Shown here: one piece after another, positions 37,647 to 46,593 of the stretch
Layout of the letters: each line of letters starts with the position of its first letter
Position numbering within the stretch: position 1 is the stretch's first letter
DNA from: Pacificimonas flava
Lineage (GTDB): Bacteria; Pseudomonadota; Alphaproteobacteria; Sphingomonadales; Sphingomonadaceae
DNA length: 64,000 nucleotides
Assembly (NCBI RefSeq): GCF_000342165.1
Contig: NZ_AMRV01000001.1
Span: 1-64,000, forward strand
Direction: 5' to 3'
Translations under genes and position numbers: made by a program
Notes under the pieces: generated by a model
Told to the model about the DNA's origin: nothing
Databases searched by the model: none
The model's input: only the letters and a program-made list of their open reading frames with translations

Positions 37647-38423
37647 GTGAAGGGTAAGGGGGCGAAACGCCGCGCCGACCAGTTGCTGGCGGAGCGCGGC
37701 CTTGCCGAGTCGCGGACGCGCGCGCAGGCGCTGATCATGGCCGGCAGCATCTTTTCCGCCGAGCGAAAGATCGCCAAGGCTGGCGAGATGCTGCCGTTGG
37801 ATGCCCCGCTGGAGGTGCGCGGCAAGGATCATCCCTGGGTGTCGCGGGGCGGCATGAAGCTTGATCATGCGCTGCGCCATTTCGCCATCGATCCCGCCGA
37901 CCGCGTCTGCCTCGACATAGGCAGTTCGACGGGCGGGTTTACAGACGTGCTGCTGACGAACGGGGCGGCGCGGGTCTATGCCGTGGATTCGGGTACGAAC
38001 CAGCTTGCGTGGAAGCTGCGCCAGGACGAGCGCGTGATCGTTCAAGAACAGACCAATGCCCGTAATCTGACGCCCGCCGAGATTCCGGAACCAGTGGATC
38101 TCATCGTTTGCGATGCCAGCTTCATCGGTCTTGCGAAGGTGCTCGAAAGGCCGCTGTCCTTCGCCGCGCCCGGCGCCCGCCTGGTTGCGCTGATCAAGCC
38201 GCAGTTCGAGGCCGGGCCGCATGAGGTGGGGAAGGGCGGCGTCGTCCGCGATGCTGCGGTCCATACGCGTGTGCAGGAGGAAGTGCGGCGATGGCTCGCG
38301 GAAAGCTGCGGCTGGCACGTTCTCGGTGTCACCACCAGTCCCATCACCGGGCCGGCCGGTAATGTGGAGTTTCTGATCGCAGCGATCTGTCCGAATGGCG
38401 GCAGCGGCGGTGCGGCCCTGTAG
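37647..38423 (+). CDS. tlyA: TlyA-family rRNA 2'-O-methyltransferase
   Basis: The 258-residue product starts with GTG and has an N-terminal S4 RNA-binding domain (RADQLLAERGLAESRTRAQALIMAG) and an FtsJ-like methyltransferase domain (VCLDIGSSTGGFTDVLL, DLIVCDASFIGL, IKPQFEAG). TlyA methylates cytidine 2'-hydroxyls in rRNA; some members are also called hemolysins. The adjacency to dxs is common in bacteria. Confidence 0.93.
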   Translation: MKGKGAKRRADQLLAERGLAESRTRAQALIMAGSIFSAERKIAKAGEMLPLDAPLEVRGKDHPWVSRGGMKLDHALRHFAIDPADRVCLDIGSSTGGFTDVLLTNGAARVYAVDSGTNQLAWKLRQDERVIVQEQTNARNLTPAEIPEPVDLIVCDASFIGLAKVLERPLSFAAPGARLVALIKPQFEAGPHEVGKGGVVRDAAVHTRVQEEVRRWLAESCGWHVLGVTTSPITGPAGNVEFLIAAICPNGGSGGAAL

Positions 38424-38478
38424 CGGCCACCTTGCCTAGTGCAATTCGCCCTTATATAGCACGCAGCGCTTCTTTCAC

Positions 38479-38563
38479 GCGGGCGTGGCGGAATTGGTAG
38501 ACGCGCTTGGTTTAGGTCCAAGTATCGTAAGATGTGGGGGTTCGAGTCCCTTCGCCCGCACCA
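38479..38563 (+). tRNA. tRNA-Leu (TAG)
   Basis: The 85-nt gene has acceptor stem GCGGGCG/CGCCCGC, discriminator A and an encoded CCA. The anticodon loop TTTAGGT gives TAG. A class II variable arm (TATCGTAAGATG) and T loop TTCGAGT are present. It lies 67 bases upstream of the trigger factor gene. Confidence 0.96.
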
Positions 38564-38630
38564 TCTGCCGCCGCCGACCCCGCCGGACAGCCGAGATCAT
38601 AGCGAGATTACAGAAAGCCGATAAGACCTT

Positions 38631-40244
38631 ATGCGTATTGAGGAAACCAAGAACGAAGGCCTGACCCGTGCCTATACCGTGACGATCCCGAAGGAGGACA
38701 TGGCGGCGCGCGTCGATGCGCAGCTGGCCAATGTTGCGAAGAATATCCGGATGCCCGGCTTTCGTCCCGGCAAGGTGCCGAAGAATCTCGTTCGCAAAAT
38801 GCACGGCGAGGCCTTGCACGGCGAGGCGCTGCAGAGCGCGGTGCAGGAAGGCGTTCAGCAGGTTCTGAAGGAAAAGGAACTGCGTCCGGCGCAGCAGCCG
38901 TCTGTCGACCTGAAGGAAGGCGAAGAGGGCAAGGACACGGTCTTTACCATGGATCTTGAGGTGCTGCCCAAGGTCGAAGTCGGCGAGCTGGCCCCGATCA
39001 AGCTGGAAAAGCTGAACGTCGAAGCCGGGGATGAAGAGCTGAACGAGGCGCTGAACCGCTTCGCCGCACAGCAGAAGAGCTTCAAGGCGGCGCCGAAGAG
39101 CTACAAGGCGGCCGAGGGCGATCAGGTGGCGATCGATTTCGTTGGCACCGTGGACGGCGAACCGTTCGAGGGCGGATCCGGCGAGGACATGACGATCGAA
39201 ATCGGGTCCGGCCGTCTGATTCCGGGCTTTGAAGACCAGCTGGTCGGCGTGAAGGCGAACGACCAGAAGACGGTGAAGGTCAAATTCCCGGACGATTACA
39301 ACGTCAAGTATCTTCAGGGCCGCGATGCCGAGTTCGCCGTGACGGTGAACGAGGTGAGAAAGCCCGAGGAGCCGAAGGCCGACGATGAACTGGCAAAGAA
39401 TCTTGGCCTGGAGGGGCTGGATCAGCTGAAGGAACTGCTTGGCCAGAACCTCAACCAGGAACTGCAGAACCTCACGCGGACGCACATGAAGCGCAAGCTG
39501 CTCGACACGCTGGCGGCACGCTACGATTTCGATGTGCCCCCATCCATGGTGGAGGCGGAGTTCCAGCAGATCTGGCAGCAGCTGGAGCATGAGGCGAGCC
39601 ACGCCGAAGATCCGGAAGCGGCGAAGAAGGAGATAGAAGCGGACAAGGACGATTACCGCCGCATCGCCGAGCGCCGAGTGCGTCTCGGCCTGCTCCTCTC
39701 CGAGATCGGCAATGCCCGCGGCGTGAATGTCACGCAGCAGGAGATGAACCAGCTGATCATGCAGGAAGCGCAGCGCTACCCGAATCAGCAGAAGGAAGTA
39801 TTCGAATACTTCCAGAAAAACCCGATGGCCGCTGCGCAGCTTCGCGCGCCGCTGTTCGAGGACAAGGTCGTCGACAAGCTGCTGGAAGAGGCGGAGACCA
39901 CCGAGCGCACGGTGACGCGAGCCGACCTCGAAGCGGCTATTGAGGACGAGGACGAGAGCCCGGAGCCGAAGGAGGCCAAGAAGCCCGCCGCCAAGAAGAA
40001 GGCGCCCGCGAAGAAGGCCGAAAAGGCGGACGCGGAGGCCGATAGCAAGCCTGCGGCCAAGAAGCCGGCGGCGAAGAAGGCCGCTGCGAAGGGCGAAGAC
40101 GACAAGGCCGATGCAAAGCCGGCGGCCAAGAAGGCTCCTGCCAAGAAGGCGGCGGCCGCCAAGAGCGATGACGCCAAACCTGCTGCCAAGAAGCCGGCCG
40201 CGAAGAAAGCTGCACCCAAGAAGGCCGCGAAAAAGGAGGGCTGA
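38631..40244 (+). CDS. tig: Trigger factor with Lys/Ala/Pro-rich C-terminal tail
   Basis: Residues 1 to about 440 are a normal trigger factor: an N-terminal ribosome-binding domain (GFRPGKVPKNLVRKMHG), a PPIase domain (DQVAIDFVGTVDGEPFEGG, GSGRLIPGFEDQLVG) and the C-terminal chaperone arms. It binds nascent chains at the ribosome exit tunnel. About 90 further residues are a repetitive tail of AKKPAAKKA-type units, similar to histone-H1-like proteins. Ordinary trigger factor has about 430-480 residues. The tail's role is unknown; RNA or ribosome binding is possible. Confidence 0.95.
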   Translation: MRIEETKNEGLTRAYTVTIPKEDMAARVDAQLANVAKNIRMPGFRPGKVPKNLVRKMHGEALHGEALQSAVQEGVQQVLKEKELRPAQQPSVDLKEGEEGKDTVFTMDLEVLPKVEVGELAPIKLEKLNVEAGDEELNEALNRFAAQQKSFKAAPKSYKAAEGDQVAIDFVGTVDGEPFEGGSGEDMTIEIGSGRLIPGFEDQLVGVKANDQKTVKVKFPDDYNVKYLQGRDAEFAVTVNEVRKPEEPKADDELAKNLGLEGLDQLKELLGQNLNQELQNLTRTHMKRKLLDTLAARYDFDVPPSMVEAEFQQIWQQLEHEASHAEDPEAAKKEIEADKDDYRRIAERRVRLGLLLSEIGNARGVNVTQQEMNQLIMQEAQRYPNQQKEVFEYFQKNPMAAAQLRAPLFEDKVVDKLLEEAETTERTVTRADLEAAIEDEDESPEPKEAKKPAAKKKAPAKKAEKADAEADSKPAAKKPAAKKAAAKGEDDKADAKPAAKKAPAKKAAAAKSDDAKPAAKKPAAKKAAPKKAAKKEG

Positions 40245-40252
40245 CCTTCGCA

Positions 40253-40445
40253 TGCCCTCTAAGGGCAAATCAGTTGAGAAATCATCCCGGTGAAAGTGGG
40301 GGCCCCGCTGCGATCCGTAGCCCTTTAGAAAGGGTTCAAGGTGGTTAGCGCGGACTCGCCTTCCGCCGGGATGACTCCTATCTGGCACGTTCGCCTGCGT
40401 GCAGAGAGGGATGGAGTTCGCTCCCCTCGCCAATGAGACACTGAC
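40253..40445 (+). ncRNA. Candidate structured RNA between tig and clpP
   Basis: The 312-base gap has no ORF but several nested stems. TGCCCT/AGGGCA (40253-40267) is followed by a long-range stem CATCCCGG (40283-40290)/CCGGGATG (40366-40373). That encloses GCGATCCG/CGGACTCGC, which in turn encloses AGCCCTT-TAGA-AAGGGTT. Downstream are GCACG/CGTGC with flanking TCT/AGA, and GAGG-GGAG-TTCG-CTCC-CCTC with a stable UUCG loop. I do not recognise an Rfam family; cobalamin, FMN, TPP, tmRNA and RNase P patterns do not fit. It may be a small RNA or a clpP leader. Confidence 0.4.
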
Positions 40446-40488
40446 GTTCCGCTACACGAGCTTCGCGGCTGGCGCTGCCGGGACACTA

Positions 40489-40517
40489 TTGACAGCCGCG
40501 CCGCGGACCCCGACCTA
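40489..40517 (+). promoter_or_regulatory. Possible clpP promoter
   Basis: TTGACA at 40489-40494 is a perfect -35, with GACCTA 17 bases later (40512-40517) as a weak -10. The transcript would start about 33 bases before the clpP ATG and exclude the structured region upstream. A heat-shock sigma site was not recognised. Confidence 0.35.
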
Positions 40518-40556
40518 AGCTGGCCTCGCATTTCTCCAACGACAAGAAGGCTTCAC

Positions 40557-41195
40557 ATGCACGATCCGCTTTCCGCACTCGTTCCCATCGTCATCGAGCA
40601 ATCGAACCGGGGCGAGCGCTCCTTTGACATCTATTCGCGGCTGCTGCGCGAGCGGATCGTCTTCGTGACCGGCCCGATTGAAGACCACATGGCCACCCTG
40701 ATCACGGCGCAGCTGCTGTATCTGGAGAGCGAGAATCCGAAGAAGGATATCTACATGTACATCAACTCGCCGGGCGGTGTCGTCACGGCGGGAATGGCGA
40801 TTCACGACACGATGCAATACATCCGCCCGCGCGTTGGCACGGTTTGCATCGGTCAGGCCGCCTCCATGGGCAGCTTCCTGCTTTCGGCCGGAGAGCCCGG
40901 CATGCGCGTTGCGTTGACGAACGCGCGCATCATGATCCACCAGCCGTCCGGCGGCGCGCAGGGGCAGGCGACGGACATCGAGATTCAGGCCAAGGAGATC
41001 CTGCGGATCCGCCACCGGATGAATGAGCTGATGGCGAAATATACCGGCCAGGATATCGAAGTGATCGAGAACGCGGTCGAGCGCGACAAGTTCATGTCCT
41101 CGGCCGAGGCGAAGGATTTCGGTCTTGTCGACGAGGTCTTCGACAAGCGCCCGGCGCCGAGTGAAGGTGACGACGCGGAGAAATCGGAAAGCTGA
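40557..41195 (+). CDS. clpP: ATP-dependent Clp protease proteolytic subunit
   Basis: The 212-residue serine peptidase shows the catalytic Ser103 in [11 protein letters not shown] and His128 in IMIHQPSGG, and the N-terminal [21 protein letters not shown]. It forms the tetradecameric protease chamber fed by ClpX or ClpA. It follows tig, as in many proteobacteria, but clpX does not follow: a DUF815 ATPase gene converges on it, with the two stop codons sharing the palindrome TGATCA and no intergenic base. Confidence 0.97.
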   Translation: MHDPLSALVPIVIEQSNRGERSFDIYSRLLRERIVFVTGPIEDHMATLITAQLLYLESENPKKDIYMYINSPGGVVTAGMAIHDTMQYIRPRVGTVCIGQAASMGSFLLSAGEPGMRVALTNARIMIHQPSGGAQGQATDIEIQAKEILRIRHRMNELMAKYTGQDIEVIENAVERDKFMSSAEAKDFGLVDEVFDKRPAPSEGDDAEKSES

Positions 41196-42020
41196 TCAGC
41201 CTTCCAGGCGTGACCGGGCGTTGCCGGATTGTCCGGCGAGCTCGGTCACATAATGTGCGGCGATACGACCGGACCGCGCACCGCGTTGATGTGCGAAGCG
41301 AATGGCTTCGGCATCGTCCACGGGCAGGCCGAGCGGCGCGGCCAGGCTGCGGCAGATGGCGAGATAATCGTCCTGGCTGCAATTGTGGAAGCCAAGCGAG
41401 AGCCCGAAGCGCTCGGCCAGCGCCAGCTTGTCGTCCAGCGTGTCGCGCGGGTTGACGCTGGCGGCGGCTTCATTGTCCGCAAGATCGCGTTTCACGATAT
41501 GGCGGCGGTTCGAGGTCACGTAGAGCCGCGTATTGTCCGGGCGGGCGCGAACGCCGCCATCGAGAACGGAGCGCAGATGCCGAAGGCTCGCCTCCTCATC
41601 AATGCCGAGATCGTCGACGAAGGCGATGAAGCGGCGGTCGACTTCGCCCAGCCGCGCGAACAGATGCGGCAGGTCGGCGATCCGGTCGGCTTCGATCTGG
41701 ACGAGGGGCGTTCCGGCGGCGGCGGCGGCGGCGCGGACCAGCGCACTCTTTCCCATGCCGCGCGATCCCCAGAGGAGGACGTCATGGGCCGGTTTCGCGG
41801 CGGCATGACGCTGCGTGTTTTCGGCGATGGCGGCGCGCTGTTCGTCTACGGCGGCAAATCGGTCCAGCGGCATCGCATCGATCCGGTGCACGGCTTCCAG
41901 TCCGCGCACGGACCATATGTAGGCCGGCGCCGCCGCCAGATCGGCATCGCCGCCGCCCGGTGCGAGACGCTCCAGGGCGGCTGCTATCCGCGTTAGGGTC
42001 TCCGTGTCCGACTGTAACAT
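41196..42020 (-). CDS. DUF815-family AAA ATPase
   Basis: The 274-residue protein has a P-loop in LLWGSRGMGKSALVRAA, Walker B-like FIAFVDDLGI, a TSNRRHIV sensor-like segment and FGLSLGFHNCSQDDYLAI, as in DUF815 (PF05673) ATPases. Their function is unknown; they resemble DnaA/IstB-type AAA proteins. It is divergent from yajC and abuts clpP. Confidence 0.9.
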   Translation of the reverse strand: MLQSDTETLTRIAAALERLAPGGGDADLAAAPAYIWSVRGLEAVHRIDAMPLDRFAAVDEQRAAIAENTQRHAAAKPAHDVLLWGSRGMGKSALVRAAAAAAGTPLVQIEADRIADLPHLFARLGEVDRRFIAFVDDLGIDEEASLRHLRSVLDGGVRARPDNTRLYVTSNRRHIVKRDLADNEAAASVNPRDTLDDKLALAERFGLSLGFHNCSQDDYLAICRSLAAPLGLPVDDAEAIRFAHQRGARSGRIAAHYVTELAGQSGNARSRLEG

Positions 42021-42079
42021 TGCGCCTCCGCTTTTGCGGCCCTAAGTAGCGCTCCCGACGATACAGCCAAGAGAATTTC

Positions 42080-42412
42080 ATGTTTTCCTTTCCAGCCTAC
42101 GCCCAGTCGGGCGCGCCGGGGGGCGCAGGCGGCTTCCTTAATGCGATCATGCCGCTGCTGCTCATCATCCCGATCTTCTATTTTTTGCTGATCCGTCCGC
42201 AGCAGAAGCGCATGAAGGTGCACCGCGAGATGATCTCCGCGGTTCAGAAGAACGACACCGTGGTCACGTCGGGCGGCCTGATCGGGCGTGTGAAGCGCGT
42301 GACGGAGCAAGAAGTCGATGTCGAGATCGCTCCGAACACCGTGGTGACCGTCGTCAAGGGTACGCTGTCGGAGGTCCGCCCCCGGAACGCCGCCAAGCCC
42401 GCCAACGACTGA
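42080..42412 (+). CDS. yajC: Preprotein translocase subunit YajC
   Basis: The 110-residue protein has one membrane segment (IMPLLLIIPIFYFLLIRPQQKRMKVH) and the VVTSGGLIGRVKRV motif of YajC. It associates with SecDF in the inner membrane. It leads the yajC-secD-secF operon, with secD starting 16 bases downstream. Confidence 0.96.
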   Translation: MFSFPAYAQSGAPGGAGGFLNAIMPLLLIIPIFYFLLIRPQQKRMKVHREMISAVQKNDTVVTSGGLIGRVKRVTEQEVDVEIAPNTVVTVVKGTLSEVRPRNAAKPAND

Positions 42413-42428
42413 TCGGATCGACCGGCTC

Positions 42429-44021
42429 GTGCTTGAATTTTCGAAGACGCAGACCTGGGGCATCTATTTCGTCCTGTTCCTCGGGGCGCTCTTCGCGCTG
42501 CCGAACGCCTTCCCGGAAAGCCAGGTGGCGACGTGGCCGGATGTGCTGCCAAAGGCGCAGGTCAACCTCGGTCTCGACCTGCGGGGAGGCAGCCATATCC
42601 TTCTGGAGGCGAACGAGGAGAGCCTCTTCGAGACTCGGCTGGAGTCGCTCGAAAACAACGTCCGCTCCGAGATGCGCCGCGCCGAGGGCGGGGCGATCGG
42701 TATCGGTGACGTTTCCCTGCGCGGCGAGCGGCTGAGCTTTCTCGTTCGGGACATGAGCCGCGTGGACCAGGCGGTCGATATCGCGCGGCAGATGACCTCT
42801 GCCGTCGGCGTTACCGGCACGCGCGATTATGATGTGACGGTCGAGGATACGAATCGCGTCATCTTCACGCCCACAGCGGGCGGCAAGACGCAGGCGGTCG
42901 ACAGTGCGATGACGCAGGCCGTGGAGGTGATCCGCCGGCGCATCGATGAGCTCGGCACGCGCGAACCGACGATTCTTCGCGAGGGTGACGACCGGATCGT
43001 CGTGCAGGTCCCCGGTCTGGACGATCCGCAGGCCCTGAAGGACCTTTTGGGGAAGACCGCTCAGCTGGAATTCAAGATGGTGGACGTGGAGGCCGATCCG
43101 GCCAGCCTCGCCCAGGGCCGCGCACCGCCGGGCAGCGAAGTGCTGCCCTATCCCGATCAGGGCGCGCCCATCGCCGTCGAACGCAGGACGTTGATTTCCG
43201 GCGATCAGCTTGTGGATGCGCAGCAGACCTTTCAGAACGGCCAGGCCGTCGTCAATTTCCGCTTCGACAGCGTGGCAAGCCGCCGGTTCGCGCGCGTAAC
43301 GCAGGAAAACACCGGCAAGCCGTTCGCGATCGTGCTCGACGATACCGTAATCTCCGCCCCGCGCATCAACGAGCCGATCCTTGGCGGTTCGGGCGTGATC
43401 TCCGGCAATTTTACCGTGGAAAGCGCCAACGAGCTCGCCATTCTGCTGCGGTCGGGCAAACTGCCGGTCGAGCTTCAGGTGATCGAGGAGCGCACCGTGG
43501 GTCCCGATCTCGGTGCCGATTCGATCCGTGCCGGTACGATCGCGTCGATCATCTCGGTGGCCGCGGTCATGATCTTCATGCTGATCACCTATGGCCGGTT
43601 CGGCTGGTATGCGAACGTCGCGCTTGCCTTCAACCTGGTCCTGATCGTCGCGGTGATGAGTGCGCTTGGCGCGACCCTGACCCTTCCTGGCATTGCGGGC
43701 TTCGTGCTGACCGTGGGCGCGGCGGTTGATGCGAACGTGCTGATCAACGAGCGCATTCGTGAGGAACTGCGAAAGGGCAAGCGGTCGATGCAGGCCGTGG
43801 ATGTCGGCTACAAGGAAGCGAGCCGCACCATCTGGGACGCGAACATCACCAACATCATCGCGGCGGCCGTAATGTTCTGGCTCGGTTCGGGGCCGATCAA
43901 GGGCTTTGCCGTTGTGCTGACCATCGGCATCGTGACCAGTGTCTTCACCGCCGTCACGGTCACGCGCCTGTTCGCGGCGCAGTGGCTGCGCGCCAAGCGC
44001 CCGAAAGCGATTACGATATGA
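42429..44021 (+). CDS. secD: Protein translocase subunit SecD
   Basis: GTG 42429 opens a 530-residue RND-type protein with an N-terminal membrane segment, the D1 motif LGLDLRGGSHILLE, a large periplasmic domain and five C-terminal membrane segments with GAAVDANVLINERIREELRKGK. SecD uses proton motive force to aid protein export. Its stop overlaps the secF ATG (ATGA). Confidence 0.97.
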   Translation: MLEFSKTQTWGIYFVLFLGALFALPNAFPESQVATWPDVLPKAQVNLGLDLRGGSHILLEANEESLFETRLESLENNVRSEMRRAEGGAIGIGDVSLRGERLSFLVRDMSRVDQAVDIARQMTSAVGVTGTRDYDVTVEDTNRVIFTPTAGGKTQAVDSAMTQAVEVIRRRIDELGTREPTILREGDDRIVVQVPGLDDPQALKDLLGKTAQLEFKMVDVEADPASLAQGRAPPGSEVLPYPDQGAPIAVERRTLISGDQLVDAQQTFQNGQAVVNFRFDSVASRRFARVTQENTGKPFAIVLDDTVISAPRINEPILGGSGVISGNFTVESANELAILLRSGKLPVELQVIEERTVGPDLGADSIRAGTIASIISVAAVMIFMLITYGRFGWYANVALAFNLVLIVAVMSALGATLTLPGIAGFVLTVGAAVDANVLINERIREELRKGKRSMQAVDVGYKEASRTIWDANITNIIAAAVMFWLGSGPIKGFAVVLTIGIVTSVFTAVTVTRLFAAQWLRAKRPKAITI

Positions 44022-44971
44022 AACTGCTGAAGCTGGTTCCCGATAATACGAATATCGGCTTCGTTCGATGGCGTTTCATTGGCGTCGGTATCAGCGTCCT
44101 TCTGATCCTGCTGTCGCTGTTCGCGGTCGTGACGAAAGGTTTCAATTTCGGCGTCGATTTTGCGGGCGGCGTGATGATGGAGGTGCAGTTCGACGAAACG
44201 CCGGATGTCAACGATCTGCGCCAACGCGTCGATGCTTTGGGCCTGGGTGCCCCCAACATGCAGGAGTTCGGCGATTCGGAAGTCGCGATCCGCATGCCGC
44301 TGCCGGCCGACGGATCGCCGGAGGCCGTGCAGGCGCAGGTCACCGCGATCCTGGGTGCGATAAACGAGGTCTATCCCAGCGCCGAACTGCGCAAGCAGGA
44401 GGTGGTGTCCGGCAAGGTATCGAACGAGTTGATTCGCGACGGGACGCTGGCATCCGTTCTCGCCATGGTCGCCGTCGCCGCCTATATCTGGCTGCGGTTC
44501 GAGTGGCAGTTCGGTATCGGCGCGCTTTTCGCTCTCGTGCATGACGTAGCAGTGGCGCTGGGCGTGTTCGCCTGGTTCCAGATCGAATTCGATCTGAACA
44601 TCATTGCTGCCTTGCTCACCATCATCGGCTATTCGCTGAACGACACGATCGTGAATTACGACCGCATACGGGAGAATCTGCGGAAGTATCGCAAGATGGA
44701 GATGGCGCCGCTCCTGGACCTCTCGATCAACGAGGTGCTGGCGCGAACGGTCATGACCAGCTTGACCATGGTCATCGCGCTTGTCGTCCTGATCATCTGG
44801 GGCGGTCCGGTGCTGTTCGGGTTTACGCTCGCCATGCTGATCGGCATCATCGTTGGAACCTACTCATCCGTTTATGTCGCCGGCCCGCTGCTGATCTGGC
44901 TGGGTGTCGGTCCCAGCAGCTTTCTGCCGCCGGAAGACAGCAATGCCGAGCGCGTGTCCGCGCGCTCCTAG
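44018..44971 (+). CDS. secF: Protein translocase subunit SecF
   Basis: ATG 44018 overlaps the secD stop; the open frame extends upstream inside secD without support. The 317-residue product has six membrane segments, FNFGVDFAGGVMMEVQF and GYSLNDTIVNYDRIRENLRKY, which define SecF. It is the partner of SecD in the inner membrane. Confidence 0.97.
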   Translation: MKLLKLVPDNTNIGFVRWRFIGVGISVLLILLSLFAVVTKGFNFGVDFAGGVMMEVQFDETPDVNDLRQRVDALGLGAPNMQEFGDSEVAIRMPLPADGSPEAVQAQVTAILGAINEVYPSAELRKQEVVSGKVSNELIRDGTLASVLAMVAVAAYIWLRFEWQFGIGALFALVHDVAVALGVFAWFQIEFDLNIIAALLTIIGYSLNDTIVNYDRIRENLRKYRKMEMAPLLDLSINEVLARTVMTSLTMVIALVVLIIWGGPVLFGFTLAMLIGIIVGTYSSVYVAGPLLIWLGVGPSSFLPPEDSNAERVSARS

Positions 44972-44980
44972 GCGGCGTTC

Positions 44981-45361
44981 ATGGGTCTTCAGAAAGCCGA
45001 CGCTCCCGACGGCGCCAAACTGATCGCAGGCCTGCGCGGCGACCGCTTCGTGGCGGACGGCGAGGCCCGGGCCGGCGCCTTCCTGATCTGGCCGGACGGG
45101 ATCGCGGACGTGGCGCTGGATGATATCGCAGCCTTGGACGAGCGCGTGTTGGCGCCCATCCTCGAACTCGATCCCCCGCGCGACGTCATTCTGATCGGCA
45201 GCGGCGCCGCGATGGCATGGCCGAACATGGATGTTCTCGCCGCGCTGCGAGAACGCGGCCTGGGGCCGGAGGTCATGGATTCGCGCGCGGCGGCGAGGAC
45301 CTATAATCTCCTCGTGGCGGAGGACCGGGCGATCGCCGCCCTTATCCTGCCGCTCCGCTGA
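44981..45361 (+). CDS. Mth938-like / NDUFAF3-type domain protein
   Basis: The 126-residue product has the DUF498 (Mth938) fold pattern: GAFLIWPDGIADV, PPRDVILIGSGAAM and GLGPEVMDSRAAARTYNLLVAEDR. The mitochondrial relative NDUFAF3 helps assemble complex I; the bacterial role is not settled. It follows secF after 9 bases, a conserved neighbourhood in alphaproteobacteria as I recall it. Its last 20 bases overlap the convergent glycosyltransferase gene. Confidence 0.88.
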   Translation: MGLQKADAPDGAKLIAGLRGDRFVADGEARAGAFLIWPDGIADVALDDIAALDERVLAPILELDPPRDVILIGSGAAMAWPNMDVLAALRERGLGPEVMDSRAAARTYNLLVAEDRAIAALILPLR

Positions 45362-46511
45362 CGCGGGCATAGTGATCGCGCAGCATCTCGATATTGCTGT
45401 CCCAGGAAAAGCGTGACGCGGCTGCCCGGGCGGCCTCTGCATTTGCGTTGCCGGCGGTCACCGAGCGGACGGCCCGCGCGATCTCCATAGGGGATGTGTC
45501 CGGATCCAGGAGGACGCCCGCCCCTCGAGTGACGACGTCCGCCGCGCCCCCCACGGCGGTGGTGATCACGGGCGTACCGCAGGCGAGGGCCTCTACCCAG
45601 ACGTTCGCCAACCCCTCGCTCTCGGACGCATGGACCAGCGCATGTGCCGCTGCGAAGCGAGCCGGCAGCTCGGCGTGATCGATACGTCCGAGGAACTCGG
45701 TGCGGTCTGCGACCCCGCGAGCCGCAGCCAGCGCCTCCAGCGCCGCACATTGGGGGCCGTCGCCGATGATCTGCAAGCGGTACTCGGGCAGAGCGGACAG
45801 CGCCTCGATGATCAGCCGCACCCGCTTCAGGGGAACGAGATTTCCCGCGCAGACCAGCAGCGGCGTTTCGGCCTTGGGCGCGGCCTGCGGCGTGAAGCGG
45901 TCGAGATCGACGCCCGTATGGTGGACGTCGATCCTTTCTCGCGGCAGTCCCATTGCGGCCATGTCGTCCTTCAGCGCCATGCTGACGGCGAGGAGCCCCT
46001 TCGCATACCGCCCCGCCGTAACGATTTGCCGGCGTGCGCGTGCCCTGTGCCTCCAATAGCGGATGTCGGAGCCGCGGGCCTTGACCGTGTAGGGCAGGTG
46101 CAAGGCTCGGGAGAGGCGAAAGGCCACCCAGGCATCCGGGAAGAAATACTCGCACGCGATCAGGTCGAAGGGCTGCCGGTCGTGAAGGCTGCGGGCCAGC
46201 GGCAGGATAGCGCGGGCAACCGCCTCGCCATGCCAACGCCAGCCGGCCTTTGGCACGCTGGCATAGCGCGGATGATGGACCTCCACCTGGTTTTCGCCCT
46301 CTCGGCGTTCGGCGGGAACGCTGGCTAATCCGGCATAGGGCGCGGGGCCGAAACTGCGCAGCAGCGGAATGGGGAAGCGGGGCAGCGGCGCGATCACGAC
46401 CGGATGCATGTCGTCAGTGCCGGCTATGCGCCCGACCTGCCGCGCGACATTGACCCCCAGACCCGGTTGAACGGGGTTGGGAAACAGGGTGGAGAGTGTC
46501 AGAATCCGCAT
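45342..46511 (-). CDS. GT4-family glycosyltransferase
   Basis: The 389-residue product has the GT-B fold: an N-terminal PNPVQPGLGVNVARQV segment and a C-terminal donor-binding half with LVCAGNLVPLKRVRLIIEAL, LQIIGDGP, and SESEGLANVWVEALACGTPVITTAVGGA. The E-x7-E-type nucleotide-sugar signature is typical of GT4. It would act in the cytoplasm on a lipid-linked or surface glycan. Acceptor and donor are unknown. Its 3' end overlaps the Mth938-like gene tail. Confidence 0.9.
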   Translation of the reverse strand: MRILTLSTLFPNPVQPGLGVNVARQVGRIAGTDDMHPVVIAPLPRFPIPLLRSFGPAPYAGLASVPAERREGENQVEVHHPRYASVPKAGWRWHGEAVARAILPLARSLHDRQPFDLIACEYFFPDAWVAFRLSRALHLPYTVKARGSDIRYWRHRARARRQIVTAGRYAKGLLAVSMALKDDMAAMGLPRERIDVHHTGVDLDRFTPQAAPKAETPLLVCAGNLVPLKRVRLIIEALSALPEYRLQIIGDGPQCAALEALAAARGVADRTEFLGRIDHAELPARFAAAHALVHASESEGLANVWVEALACGTPVITTAVGGAADVVTRGAGVLLDPDTSPMEIARAVRSVTAGNANAEAARAAASRFSWDSNIEMLRDHYARVSGAAG

Positions 46512-46593
46512 GACGTCGGGGCGTTAGCAAGGGTTCGCGCACCGGGCTAGCGTAACGGTTGGCGAACGCGCCAGAGATGAGTAGATCGGCACA

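Noticed and set aside
40253-40445. Cobalamin, FMN or TPP riboswitch, or tmRNA
   Set aside because: The GGTGAAAGTGGGG stretch recalls a cobalamin or FMN core, but the other conserved blocks are missing; no tag-coding sequence or T-arm fits tmRNA.
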